Program-made: the position numbers and the translations under genes | Shown: piece after piece, positions 1-6,366 of the stretch | Numbering within the stretch: the stretch's first letter is position 1 | How the letters are laid out: each line of letters begins with the position of its first letter | From: Cellvibrionales bacterium UBA4495 | GTDB taxonomy: Bacteria > Pseudomonadota > Gammaproteobacteria > Pseudomonadales > Porticoccaceae | DNA length: 7,645 nucleotides | Assembly (NCBI GenBank): GCA_002388905.1 | Contig: DGNJ01000001.1 | Span: forward strand, 26,847-34,491 | Direction: 5' to 3' | The notes under the pieces: generated by a model | The model's input: only the letters and a program-made list of their open reading frames with translations | What the model was told of the DNA's origin: nothing | Databases searched by the model: none

Positions 1-1
1 C

Positions 2-67
2 TTCTCCCACCGCCGGGACGGGGTCACCGGCCGTATGGCTTCCCTGGCCTGGCTGGTGGCCCAATGA
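2..67 (+). CDS. C-terminal end of an unidentified protein (partial)
   Basis: An open frame enters from the left edge and ends at a TGA, giving the last 21 residues FSHRRDGVTGRMASLAWLVAQ. The tail is plausible protein, with a basic stretch followed by an aliphatic and aromatic end, but I do not recognise the family. Its stop lies five bases from the stop of the converging Nudix gene, so the two genes are packed tail to tail with no room for a separate terminator. The frame was chosen because it ends cleanly just before the neighbour. The other two forward frames remain possible, so this call is tentative. Confidence 0.4.
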   Translation, partial: FSHRRDGVTGRMASLAWLVAQ

Positions 68-72
68 GCCGC

Positions 73-618
73 TCAGCTTGACCGCATCCGTTTTTGAATC
101 CGGCCGGTTTTCAGTGTGAAATCGCCCCGGGCGAGATCCTCGTAGAAATGCTCCAGGGCAAGCCCGATGACCGGAAAGGCCAGGGCGTCCCAGGGGATCT
201 CCGACTCGGCGAAAAGTGCGGTTTCCAGGGACTCGTCACCGGGATGGAACGACAGATCCAGCAGCGTCGCCCGGTACAGCATGTACACCTGGTTGATATG
301 GGTGATATCGAAAATCCCGTAGAGGCCTTCCAGCGCCAGATTGGCGTTGGCCTCCTCGCGACTTTCCCGAAGGGCGCCCTCGGACAGGGTTTCGCCGTTT
401 TCCAGAAATCCCGCCGGCAGGGTCCAGAGCCCGGCGCGGGGCTCGATGGCGCGCTTGCAGAGCAGTACACGGTCCTCGTGCACGGCAATGCACCCGGTTA
501 TAATATTCGGATTCTGGTAGTGAACCGTATCGCACGCCGGACAAACATGGCGATGGCGATCATCGCCCGCCGGGATGGTGTAGGAAAGTTCCTTGCCGCA
601 CTGGCTGCAGTAATTCAT
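73..618 (-). CDS. Nudix hydrolase with N-terminal zinc ribbon
   Basis: This 181-residue protein is predicted to hydrolyse a nucleoside diphosphate linked to another moiety in the cytoplasm. Four cysteines, C4, C7, C26 and C29, form a CxxC-x18-CxxC zinc ribbon, followed by the YQNP motif at 34-37. The Nudix box spans residues 70-92, with G70, E76, R84-E85 and E88-E89 as the Mg-binding core. The usual glycine near the end of the box is N91, which I take as tolerated in this subfamily. The layout resembles the plant NUDT23 group, which acts on FAD and ADP-ribose, but the substrate cannot be read from the sequence. The ATG start puts the zinc ribbon at the extreme N-terminus, as expected. No strong Shine-Dalgarno sequence precedes it. 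The gene diverges from the NudL-like gene at 685. The family call is firm and the substrate is open. Confidence 0.9.
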   Translation of the reverse strand: MNYCSQCGKELSYTIPAGDDRHRHVCPACDTVHYQNPNIITGCIAVHEDRVLLCKRAIEPRAGLWTLPAGFLENGETLSEGALRESREEANANLALEGLYGIFDITHINQVYMLYRATLLDLSFHPGDESLETALFAESEIPWDALAFPVIGLALEHFYEDLARGDFTLKTGRIQKRMRSS

Positions 619-651
619 TGCTGGGTGAAGGAAAACAGGCGCGTTTCCGCG

Positions 652-680
652 ACATTACCGCGTCTCCGTTAAGAGCACAA
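652..680 (-). promoter_or_regulatory. Possible promoter for the zinc-ribbon Nudix gene
   Basis: Read on the minus strand, TTGTGC (680-675) and TAATGT (657-652) are separated by 17 bases. This would place a transcription start about 27 bases before the ATG at 618. Each hexamer matches the sigma-70 consensus at only three of six positions, so the call rests mainly on spacing and on its place in the divergent gap. Confidence 0.25.
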
Positions 681-684
681 TATC

Positions 685-1278
685 TTGCTGGATCTCATCA
701 GGACAAAGCTGCGCGAGTTGCCCGCGGAGCATCATCAGCCGGAACATCGTGAAAACCTCCGCGAAGCGGCGGTATTGCTGGCAGTGACCCGGGCCGACGA
801 GCCCAGCGTGGTGTTTATCAAGCGGGCCGAACATCTTAACAGCCACAGCGGCCAGGTGGCGTTTCCCGGCGGCATGTGGGAGCCCGGGGACAAGAGCCTG
901 CTGCACACGGCGCTGCGGGAAAGCGAGGAGGAGATCGCGTTGCCGCCCGGGAAAGTGGACGTAATCGCCACCCTGCCTACGCGCTCCACGATTTTCGGTG
1001 TACGGGTGATCCCCTATGTGGGGCTGATACCGGCGGGTCTGGACTTTGTCCCCGAGCCCGGGGAACTGGACGCTGTTTTCGAGGTGCCGCTTTCCTACCT
1101 CGGCGATCCTGGCAACCTGACCCGCACCCGCTTCGAAATGCGCGGGGGTGAATTCGATGTGCCCTGTTATCTCTACAAGGGGTTTTGCATCTGGGGTTTT
1201 ACCCTGGGGGTGCTGGCCGAATTCCTCGACCATTGTCTGGATGTCAGCCTGGACCTGCAATACCGCCAGTGCGGATAG
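685..1278 (+). CDS. nudL: Coenzyme A pyrophosphatase, NudL-type Nudix hydrolase
   Basis: Members of this family cleave coenzyme A and its thioesters to 3',5'-ADP and a phosphopantetheine product, limiting or recycling the CoA pool. The protein has 197 residues, close to the E. coli homologue. The family signature ahead of the Nudix box is clear: HLNSHSGQVAFPGG at 50-63, leading into the box with the RESEEE core at 78-83. D69 replaces the first glutamate of the general box, as I recall for NudL proteins. The C-terminal half keeps the family's FEVPLSYL and GFCIWGFTLG segments. The start is TTG at 685: an in-frame TAA at 670-672 rules out a longer form, and the N-terminus LDLIRTKL fits the family. 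No strong ribosome-binding site is visible. The gene is probably transcribed together with the DUF1289 gene 40 bases downstream. Confidence 0.9.
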   Translation: MLDLIRTKLRELPAEHHQPEHRENLREAAVLLAVTRADEPSVVFIKRAEHLNSHSGQVAFPGGMWEPGDKSLLHTALRESEEEIALPPGKVDVIATLPTRSTIFGVRVIPYVGLIPAGLDFVPEPGELDAVFEVPLSYLGDPGNLTRTRFEMRGGEFDVPCYLYKGFCIWGFTLGVLAEFLDHCLDVSLDLQYRQCG

Positions 1279-1318
1279 GGATGTGATGAAAAAATTGTCA
1301 GTACCCGGGAGTGTTTAG

Positions 1319-1498
1319 ATGCCTGTCAGATCGCCCTGTGTATCCGTCTGCGTTCTGGACGAAAACGATATATGTACCGGTTGCCATCGATCCGCGACGG
1401 AGATTACCCGCTGGACGCTTATGGACGAGCAGGAACGGCGGGAAGTGATCGCTGCCGCCCGGGAGCGCAACCGGGCGGTCAACCCCTTTGCCCGCTAG
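1319..1498 (+). CDS. DUF1289 small four-cysteine protein
   Basis: This 59-residue protein begins MPVRSPCVSVCVLDENDICT and ends AVNPFAR. It carries the DUF1289 pattern: C7 and C11 (CxxxC), C19 and C22 (CxxC), then a helix with EITRW (28-32) and a charged MDEQERREV segment. The four cysteines could bind zinc or an iron-sulfur cluster; that is inference, because the family has no established function. The ATG directly follows an in-frame TAG (1316-1318), and GGGAG at 1307-1311 lies seven bases upstream, so the start is well supported. It sits 40 bases after the NudL gene on the same strand, which suggests a shared transcript. Confidence 0.9.
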   Translation: MPVRSPCVSVCVLDENDICTGCHRSATEITRWTLMDEQERREVIAAARERNRAVNPFAR

Positions 1499-1509
1499 CC
1501 GGCAGTTGT

Positions 1510-1527
1510 GTCGGTTGCCCGACTTTT
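1510..1527 (+). terminator. Possible weak intrinsic terminator after the DUF1289 gene
   Basis: GTCGG (1510-1514) and CCGAC (1519-1523) can form a five-base-pair stem with a TTGC loop, followed by TTTT. It lies 11 bases beyond the DUF1289 stop, where a terminator is expected before the converging yfjD gene. The stem and T run are short, so termination would be weak. Confidence 0.4.
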
Positions 1528-1551
1528 GGCGCCGGGAAGGGGCGGGACCTA

Positions 1552-2847
1552 TCAGCTCGTTTCCTCGCTGTCCGGCTTCCGGGACAGGTTGACCCGGTGG
1601 GCCTTGACCTTGTCCACCATTTTGTCGGTGAGTGACAGGGTCTCGAAGCGATAGTCGTTGACGGCGAAACAGATGTTGCCGTCGGGGATCTGCTCCAGTT
1701 TTTCCAGGGCCAGGCCATTGAGGGTTTTGGGCCCGTCGGTGGGGAGGTTCCAGCCGGTAATCTTGTTGATTTCGCGGATAGTGGAACTGCCCTCCATGGT
1801 GTAGGTGCGATCCTCGTTAATGGAAATCTCGTTCTCTGCCTCGGCCAGGTTGGTGGTGAAATCACCGACGATTTCCTCGAGGATGTCCTCCAGCGTCACC
1901 AGGCCCTCCACGTCGCCATACTCGTCCACCACCAGGCCGATCCTGCGCTTGTTCTTCTGGAAGTTGAGCAGCTGGATATGGAGCGGTGTGTTCTCGGGGA
2001 CGAAGTAGGGTTCCGAGGCGAAACGTTTGATGGCTTCCTTGGTGAGGGTGCCGGCGCCACCGCGCAACAGCCGGTTCACCTGGCGCATGTGGAGTATGCC
2101 GAGAATATTATTGATATCCCCCTCGAAGACAGGCAGCCGGGTGTATTCGGTGCCAATGATCTGGTCCACCAGGGACCCGGTGTCGTCCTCCAGGTTTAGC
2201 CCGTTGATATCGTTGCGCGGCACCATGATGTCGTTGACCGTGACTTTTTCCAGGTCAAGGATGTTGATAAGCATGCCCTGGTGATCCGTGGGAATTTCCT
2301 CGCTGCTGGATTCATCCACCACCGTGCGCAGTTCTTCCTTGCTCAGCGCGTCCCCCGGGGCATTTTCCGGATTGAAGCCCAGTAATCTGAGCAGGCCGTT
2401 GGAGACGTGGTTGACCAGCCAGACTACCGGGTAAAGCACCTTCAGCAGGGGTTTAAGCACATAGCTGGCGGGAAACGCGAACCGTTCCGGATGGAGGGCG
2501 GCGATGGTTTTCGGGGTCACCTCGGCAAAAATCAGCATGACGATGGTGAGCAGGATGCCGGCAATGAATTCCGAACCCTGACCATAGAGGCGGATGGCGA
2601 TGGCGGCGGTGACGATGGCGGCGAAGTTGTTGGCCAGGTTGTTACCGATCAGGATGATGCCGATCAGCCGGTCGGGCCTTTTCAGAAGCCGCCGGACCCG
2701 GCGCGCCTTGCGATTTTTCTTTGCCAGGTGCTTTAGGCGGTAACGGTTGATGGACATCATTCCCGTTTCCGACCCTGAAAAAAAGGCGGAGGTGGACAAC
2801 AGCAACAGAAGAAGCGCGAACTGTAGCCAGAGGGATGTGTCGTTCAA
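1552..2847 (-). CDS. yfjD: CNNM/CorB-type membrane protein (DUF21, CBS pair, CorC_HlyC)
   Basis: This 431-residue inner-membrane protein belongs to the HlyC/CorC (CNNM) family, associated with Mg and other divalent-cation export or homeostasis. The DUF21 membrane domain occupies about residues 1-190, with hydrophobic segments near 7-24, 60-85, 93-109 and 127-148. It carries the conserved SGSETG (24-29), IGNN (67-70) and AEVTPKT (108-114). A Bateman module of two CBS domains follows at about 205-262 and 275-330, with VVDEYGDVEGLVTLEDILEEIVGD in the second. The C-terminal CorC_HlyC domain covers about 345-425. The start codon is TTG; an in-frame TAA 24 bases upstream leaves no earlier start, and MNDTSLWLQF fits family N-termini. 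It lies 85 bases after ypjD on the same strand, so the two are probably co-transcribed. In E. coli the homologues also sit beside ffh. The transported ion cannot be deduced here. Confidence 0.92.
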   Translation of the reverse strand: MNDTSLWLQFALLLLLLSTSAFFSGSETGMMSINRYRLKHLAKKNRKARRVRRLLKRPDRLIGIILIGNNLANNFAAIVTAAIAIRLYGQGSEFIAGILLTIVMLIFAEVTPKTIAALHPERFAFPASYVLKPLLKVLYPVVWLVNHVSNGLLRLLGFNPENAPGDALSKEELRTVVDESSSEEIPTDHQGMLINILDLEKVTVNDIMVPRNDINGLNLEDDTGSLVDQIIGTEYTRLPVFEGDINNILGILHMRQVNRLLRGGAGTLTKEAIKRFASEPYFVPENTPLHIQLLNFQKNKRRIGLVVDEYGDVEGLVTLEDILEEIVGDFTTNLAEAENEISINEDRTYTMEGSSTIREINKITGWNLPTDGPKTLNGLALEKLEQIPDGNICFAVNDYRFETLSLTDKMVDKVKAHRVNLSRKPDSEETS

Positions 2848-2916
2848 AGAGGGGTTAGCCTCGGGTTATTGTGTCGGGGTATGGTGAAGAACTTTGGCCG
2901 GAATGGCAACTCGGGG

Positions 2917-2931
2917 GCGGACCCTGTCCGC
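2917..2931 (-). other. Hairpin just after the ypjD stop
   Basis: A perfect six-base inverted repeat, GCGGAC and GTCCGC with a three-base loop, begins one base past the ypjD stop. No T run follows in the minus direction, so it is unlikely to be a full intrinsic terminator. It could stabilise the 3' end of ypjD RNA or lower expression of yfjD. Confidence 0.4.
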
Positions 2932-2932
2932 A

Positions 2933-3736
2933 TCAGGAGTCGATACCCAGCAATACCTGCAAAACGAACTTGCTGCCCCAGAAAGCCACCGCCAGGGCAA
3001 CGAAGCCGCCCAGGGTCCAGCGGATGGCCGTGTGGCCGCGCCAGCCCAGGCGGTGGCGTCCGACAAGCAGGATGGCAAAAAGCACCCAGCCCACCATGGA
3101 AAAGAAGGTCTTGTGGGCCAGGTGCTGGGCCCAGATATTGTCGACGAAGGCAAAACCGGTGATCAGCCCCAGGGTGAGCAGTGTAAATCCCGCCCAGAGT
3201 ACGTCGAAAAGCAGTGCCTCCATGGTCTGCAGGGGCGGAAGACCCTTGAGAAAGCCTCCGGGGTGATGATTCTTGAGTCGATAGTCCTGATAGGCGAGCA
3301 TAAGCGCCTGCCCCGCGGCGATTGTAAAAAGGCTGTAGGCAAGCAGTGAGAAGGTGACATGCAGGCCCAGGCCCCAGGAGAGATGTTCTGCCGGCGCTGC
3401 CGGCTCGCCGGCCCATACCGATAGAAGCAGGACGACGGCCGATGCCGGGAACAGCAGGACGAACAGGCTTTGCACCGGTATCCGGATACTGCTCAGCAAG
3501 ACCACCAGGTTGACTACAAAAAAGATCAGCACGCTCACCGGCCACAGGGACAGGTCGATGCCGGTGTCCCGGATTACCATCTGCGCGGCAGTGACAGCAT
3601 GCAGTGTCACAGCCACCGCCGCCAACAGCGATACCAGGGCCACGCGACCCGGCTGGCCGGGCCTTTCCCGGCTGCGGATCAGGGCGCTGGCGGTATACAG
3701 GATACTGGCGGCAATGGCGGAAACGGTACTGACCAT
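2933..3736 (-). CDS. ypjD: YpjD/CcsA-like eight-helix inner-membrane protein
   Basis: This protein of 267 residues has about eight hydrophobic segments, the topology of cytochrome c assembly CcsA-like proteins. It resembles E. coli YpjD (263 residues), also called CorE. Recognisable family features are GLGLHVTFSLLAYS near the middle, the YQDYRLKN loop, the HLAHKTFFSMVGW helix, GRHRLGWRG, and the FWGSKFVLQ end. Heme handling was suggested by the CcsA name and divalent-cation tolerance by the CorE name; neither is proven here. The ATG at 3736 (MVSTVSAIAASILYT) puts the first helix at the N-terminus as in E. coli. A frame running back to 3865 would add 43 polar and cysteine-containing residues and cross the ffh promoter. 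The gene diverges from ffh and precedes yfjD. Confidence 0.9.
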   Translation of the reverse strand: MVSTVSAIAASILYTASALIRSRERPGQPGRVALVSLLAAVAVTLHAVTAAQMVIRDTGIDLSLWPVSVLIFFVVNLVVLLSSIRIPVQSLFVLLFPASAVVLLLSVWAGEPAAPAEHLSWGLGLHVTFSLLAYSLFTIAAGQALMLAYQDYRLKNHHPGGFLKGLPPLQTMEALLFDVLWAGFTLLTLGLITGFAFVDNIWAQHLAHKTFFSMVGWVLFAILLVGRHRLGWRGHTAIRWTLGGFVALAVAFWGSKFVLQVLLGIDS

Positions 3737-3814
3737 GGCTGAACCCGACAAAAGAGCGGAAAGTTTGTCACAGAAATGAATCCAGGCAAAGCCAACGGCG
3801 CAGGCCGGCTGTTT

Positions 3815-3830
3815 TGTTATACTGCCGCCA
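3815..3830 (+). promoter_or_regulatory. Extended -10 promoter for ffh
   Basis: TGTTATACT (3815-3823) holds a TATACT -10 hexamer preceded by the TGn extension. The sequence 17 bases upstream (3795-3800, ACGGCG) does not resemble a -35, as expected for an extended -10 promoter. Transcription would start near 3830, leaving a leader of about 34 bases before the ffh ATG. Confidence 0.65.
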
Positions 3831-3863
3831 TCGCAAACACCCGAAGTGACGGATGGGCAGCCC

Positions 3864-5252
3864 ATGGCAATGTTCGAAACCCTCAGTGATCGTCTTTCTC
3901 ACAGCCTGCGCAAGGTCACCGGCAAGGCGAGCCTGACCGAAGACAATATCAAGGAAACCCTCCGCGAGGTGCGGATGGCCCTGCTTGAGGCGGATGTGGC
4001 ACTGCCGGTGGTCAAGCAGTTTGTCGACCATGTCCGGGAACGGGCCGTGGGCCAGGAGATCAACCGCAGTCTCAACCCCGGTCAGCAGTTCCTCAAGATC
4101 GTCCAGGGGGAGCTGGAATCGGTCATGGGAGAGGCCAACGAAAGTCTGAACCTGGCCACCCGACCGCCCGCGGTGGTCCTCATGGCCGGCCTCCAGGGGT
4201 CGGGTAAGACCACCTCCGTGGCCAAGTTGGCCCGCTACCTCAAGGAGCGTGAAAAGAAAACGGTCATGGTGGTCAGTGTCGACGTCTACCGGCCCGCGGC
4301 GATCCAGCAGCTTGAGACGCTGGCCGGGCAGGTGGATGCCCGGTTCCACCCCAGTTCCGGCGACCAGGCGCCCCTGGATATCGCCCGCGAAGCCCTGGAT
4401 GCCGCAAAGAAGGCCTTTGTCGACGTGCTGATCGTCGACACCGCCGGCCGCCTGCACGTGGACGAGACCCTGATGACCGAGGTCCGGGAGTTGCACGGGG
4501 CCCTGGACCCGGCGGAAACACTGTTCGTGATCGACGCCATGATCGGTCAGGATGCCGTGAACACGGCCCAGGCGTTCAACGAGGCCCTGCCGCTCACCGG
4601 CGTCATTCTCACCAAGGCCGACGGCGATGCCCGTGGCGGTGCCGCCCTCTCCGTGCGCCAGGTTACCGGCAAGCCCATCAAGTTCCTGGGGGTCGGCGAA
4701 AAGGTCGATGCCCTGGAACCCTTCCACCCGGACCGCATCGCCTCCCGGATCCTGGGCATGGGGGATATGCTCTCCCTGATCGAGGAGGTGGAGACCAAGG
4801 TCGACCGCAAGAAGGCGGAAAAGCTCGCCGCCAAGGTCAAGAAAGGCAAGAAGTTCGACCTTGAGGACCTGCGCGAACAACTGCAGCAGATGCAGAATAT
4901 GGGCGGCCTGGGCAGCATGCTGGAGAAGCTGCCGGGCATGGGCAACATGGCCCAGATGGCGGAGCAGGCCGGTGCGGGCTCCCAGTTCCAGCGCATGGAG
5001 GCCATCATCAACTCCATGACGCCCAGAGAGCGGCGCAACCCGGATATTCTCAACGGCTCCCGCAAGCGGCGCATCACCCGTGGCTCCGGCACCAATATTC
5101 AGGACCTCAATCGCCTGCTCAAGCAGCACAAGCAGATGGCCAAAATGATGAAGAAAATGAAGGGCAAGGGCATGGCCAACATGATGCGCGGCCTGGAGGG
5201 CAATATGCCCGGTGGCGGCGGGATGCCCATGAAGGGGTTCCCCCGCTTCTGA
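3864..5252 (+). CDS. ffh: Signal recognition particle GTPase Ffh
   Basis: Ffh pairs with 4.5S RNA to form the signal recognition particle. It binds signal sequences of nascent inner-membrane proteins and delivers ribosomes to the receptor FtsY. The protein has 462 residues. The N domain covers roughly 1-90, with LLEADVALPVV. The GTPase domain shows the P-loop GLQGSGKT (111-118), DVYRPAA (142-148), DTAGR (194-198) and TKADGDARGG (252-261). The methionine-rich M domain from about 300 holds the finger region LPGMGNMAQMAEQ and the RNA-binding SRKRRI (401-406), and ends in a Met- and Gly-rich tail. ATG 3864 is chosen because a GGATGGG sequence lies six bases upstream. ATG 3870, which begins MFETLSDRL and matches the E. 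coli N-terminus exactly, is an equally reasonable start. The frame opens at a GTG at 3846, but that would place the ribosome site inside the gene. Confidence 0.97.
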   Translation: MAMFETLSDRLSHSLRKVTGKASLTEDNIKETLREVRMALLEADVALPVVKQFVDHVRERAVGQEINRSLNPGQQFLKIVQGELESVMGEANESLNLATRPPAVVLMAGLQGSGKTTSVAKLARYLKEREKKTVMVVSVDVYRPAAIQQLETLAGQVDARFHPSSGDQAPLDIAREALDAAKKAFVDVLIVDTAGRLHVDETLMTEVRELHGALDPAETLFVIDAMIGQDAVNTAQAFNEALPLTGVILTKADGDARGGAALSVRQVTGKPIKFLGVGEKVDALEPFHPDRIASRILGMGDMLSLIEEVETKVDRKKAEKLAAKVKKGKKFDLEDLREQLQQMQNMGGLGSMLEKLPGMGNMAQMAEQAGAGSQFQRMEAIINSMTPRERRNPDILNGSRKRRITRGSGTNIQDLNRLLKQHKQMAKMMKKMKGKGMANMMRGLEGNMPGGGGMPMKGFPRF

Positions 5253-5254
5253 TA

Positions 5255-5313
5255 CCTCCCGGGCGTCCATGGCGCAGGGATTTTCACCGAGCCCGGGAGG
5301 TTTCCTTCCGGGC
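5255..5313 (+). repeat. Three mutually complementary arms after ffh
   Basis: Arm A, CCTCCCGGGC (5255-5264), begins two bases after the ffh stop. Arm B, GCCCGGGAGG (5291-5300), is its exact reverse complement. Arm C, CCTTCCGGGC (5304-5313), also pairs with B over all ten positions with one G-U pair. A:B and B:C pairing exclude each other. The B:C hairpin has a three-base TTT loop and is more local. Confidence 0.7.
5291..5313 (+). terminator. Possible ffh terminator or attenuator hairpin
   Basis: Arms B and C form a ten-base-pair GC-rich stem with loop TTT, placed 38 bases past the ffh stop. The following sequence, CGGTTTGCCG, has only three consecutive T residues, so it is not a textbook intrinsic terminator. 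It overlaps the -35 region proposed for rpsP. Confidence 0.4.
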
Positions 5314-5336
5314 CGGTTTGCCGTAGAATACCGCGC
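5301..5336 (+). promoter_or_regulatory. Probable rpsP operon promoter
   Basis: The -10 hexamer is TAGAAT (5324-5329). TTTCCT (5301-5306), 17 bases upstream, is a weak -35. The stretch after the -10, CCGCGCC, is GC-rich, as in stringently controlled promoters of ribosomal genes. Transcription would begin near 5336, giving a leader of about 109 bases. Confidence 0.5.
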
Positions 5337-5444
5337 CTTTACGGGCACCGCCCTGAAGGCGGCGGCGCGCACGGGTCCCGGTCGGAGGCCAGGCGCGCCA
5401 GTCCTTTGATCCATTAATGGCTTTTGACTGAGAAGAGAGAATCC
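5336..5444 (+). other. GC-rich leader of the rpsP operon
   Basis: About 109 non-coding bases lie between the proposed transcription start and rpsP. They can form a small hairpin, CCGCC (5348-5352) with GGCGG (5358-5362). They also hold the palindromes GGCGCGCC (5392-5399) and CCATTAATGG (5411-5420). An AAGAGAG ribosome site (5433-5439) lies five bases before the ATG. No leader peptide or known riboswitch was recognised. Confidence 0.4.
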
Positions 5445-5696
5445 ATGGTAACAATTCGTCTGGCACGCGGCGGCGCCAAAAAGCGTCCCTTCTACCACGT
5501 GACTGTCACTGACAGCCGCAACTCCCGGGACGGCCGTTTTATCGAGCAGCTGGGCTTTTTCAACCCCGTTGCCCGGGGCAACGAAGAGCGCCTGCGTATC
5601 GACCTGGATCGCGTCAAGCACTGGGTGGACAAAGGTGCCCAGACTTCCGAGCGCGTCTCCCAACTGGTCAAAGAGGCCTCCCGCCAGCAGGCCTGA
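5445..5696 (+). CDS. rpsP: 30S ribosomal protein S16
   Basis: S16 is a small 30S subunit protein needed for ordered assembly of the 16S rRNA 5' and central domains. The 83-residue product opens with the family signature [19 protein letters not shown], followed by [19 protein letters not shown] at about 22-40. It has the usual length. The ATG at 5445 was chosen because it gives the canonical N-terminus and has a purine-rich ribosome site just upstream; an in-frame ATG at 5424 would add seven residues not seen in the family. It is the first gene of the rpsP-rimM-trmD-rplS operon and is followed by rimM after 25 bases. Confidence 0.97.
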   Translation: MVTIRLARGGAKKRPFYHVTVTDSRNSRDGRFIEQLGFFNPVARGNEERLRIDLDRVKHWVDKGAQTSERVSQLVKEASRQQA

Positions 5697-5721
5697 CGCG
5701 GTCGGCCCCCGGGCCCTGTTC

Positions 5722-6357
5722 ATGGCTAAAGTTGGCAGCAGCTTTTCCGGCGGTGCATCGCCCGGCAATTCGTTGCCCGGCAAATCGTTGCCCGGCAATA
5801 AGGCAGCACCCCATGCCGGCGACGACGGGGTGCCACCGGATCTGGTGGTGGTGGGCAGAATAACCACCGCGCACGGTATCCGTGGTTGGGTCAAGATCCA
5901 CTCCTTCACCGGGGAAGAAGACGCTATTTTCGGGTACCGGCCCTGGTGGCTGAGGATGCCCGGAGGGTGGCAGGCCCTGGCCATAGACAGTTACCGTCGT
6001 GCGGCCAAGGGCTTTATCGCCCATATTGAGGGCGTCGACAGCCGGGATGATGCGGCACGTTATTGCCGGCGCGAGATTGCCGTTTCGGCCAGCCTCTTTC
6101 CCGAACTGGAGAAGGGAGATTATTACTGGTACCAGCTTCAGGGCCTGCGGGTCATCGCCCGCCACGGGAACCGGGACGTTCCCCTGGGCACGGTGACCGG
6201 TTTCCTGGAAACCGGCGCCAACGACGTGATGGTGGTGCGAGGCGACGCGGACAGTGTGGACAGTCGCGAGCGGCTGTTGCCCTATATCGACGATGTCCTG
6301 GAAGGCATCGATCTTGAGCGCGGCGAAATCCGGGTGATCTGGGACCCGGATTTCTGA
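5722..6357 (+). CDS. rimM: Ribosome maturation factor RimM
   Basis: RimM binds S19 and the 30S head and helps late maturation of the small subunit. This version has 211 residues, about 30 more than in E. coli. The N-terminal RimM domain starts near residue 41 with LVVVGRITTAHGIRGWVKI and runs to about 130. The PRC-barrel follows from about 133 (GDYYWYQLQGLRV), with LGTVTGF, TGANDVMVV and the terminal LPYIDDVLEGIDLERGEIRVIWDPDF. Residues 1-40 form a low-complexity extension with PGNSL/PGKSL repeats. ATG 5722 is used here, but neither it nor the in-frame GTG at 5830 (codon 37), which would give a standard-length protein, has a clear ribosome site. trmD follows after nine bases, so coupled translation is likely. 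Confidence 0.95.
   Translation: MAKVGSSFSGGASPGNSLPGKSLPGNKAAPHAGDDGVPPDLVVVGRITTAHGIRGWVKIHSFTGEEDAIFGYRPWWLRMPGGWQALAIDSYRRAAKGFIAHIEGVDSRDDAARYCRREIAVSASLFPELEKGDYYWYQLQGLRVIARHGNRDVPLGTVTGFLETGANDVMVVRGDADSVDSRERLLPYIDDVLEGIDLERGEIRVIWDPDF
5746..5805 (+). repeat. 15-base tandem repeat inside rimM
   Basis: Two near-identical units, at 5761-5775 and 5776-5790, differ by one base. They are followed by a partial third at 5791-5805 that shares its first nine bases, CCCGGCAAT, with the first unit. A more degenerate unit precedes them at 5746-5760. The period is five codons, so the frame is kept, giving SGGAS-PGNSL-PGKSL-PGNKA near the RimM N-terminus. Confidence 0.85.
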
Positions 6358-6366
6358 GATGAGCCG

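Noticed and set aside
94..672. A 192-codon open frame opposite the zinc-ribbon Nudix gene
   Set aside because: It overlaps a clear Nudix gene on the other strand and resembles no protein family I know.
655..1260. A 201-codon open frame opposite the NudL gene
   Set aside because: It is the shadow of a gene with an intact NudL signature and Nudix box; it shows no domain of its own.
1286..1318. Ten-codon open frame MKKLSVPGSV just before the DUF1289 gene
   Set aside because: It has no ribosome site and no amino-acid run typical of leader peptides; its stop coincides with the codon before the DUF1289 ATG by chance as far as can be told.
2844..3545. A 233-codon minus-strand frame within ypjD
   Set aside because: It runs in another frame of ypjD and has low-complexity Pro, Arg and Gly content, while the ypjD frame has the expected helices.
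5569..5721. An upstream start for rimM inside rpsP
   Set aside because: It would add 51 basic, Ser- and Pro-rich residues overlapping the S16 coding sequence in another frame; no RimM protein has such a start.
3768..5984. A 738-codon open frame antisense to ffh and rpsP
   Set aside because: It lies opposite genes of known function, has low-complexity His, Leu and Gly-rich content with no family resemblance, and is explained by GC-rich third positions in the true genes.
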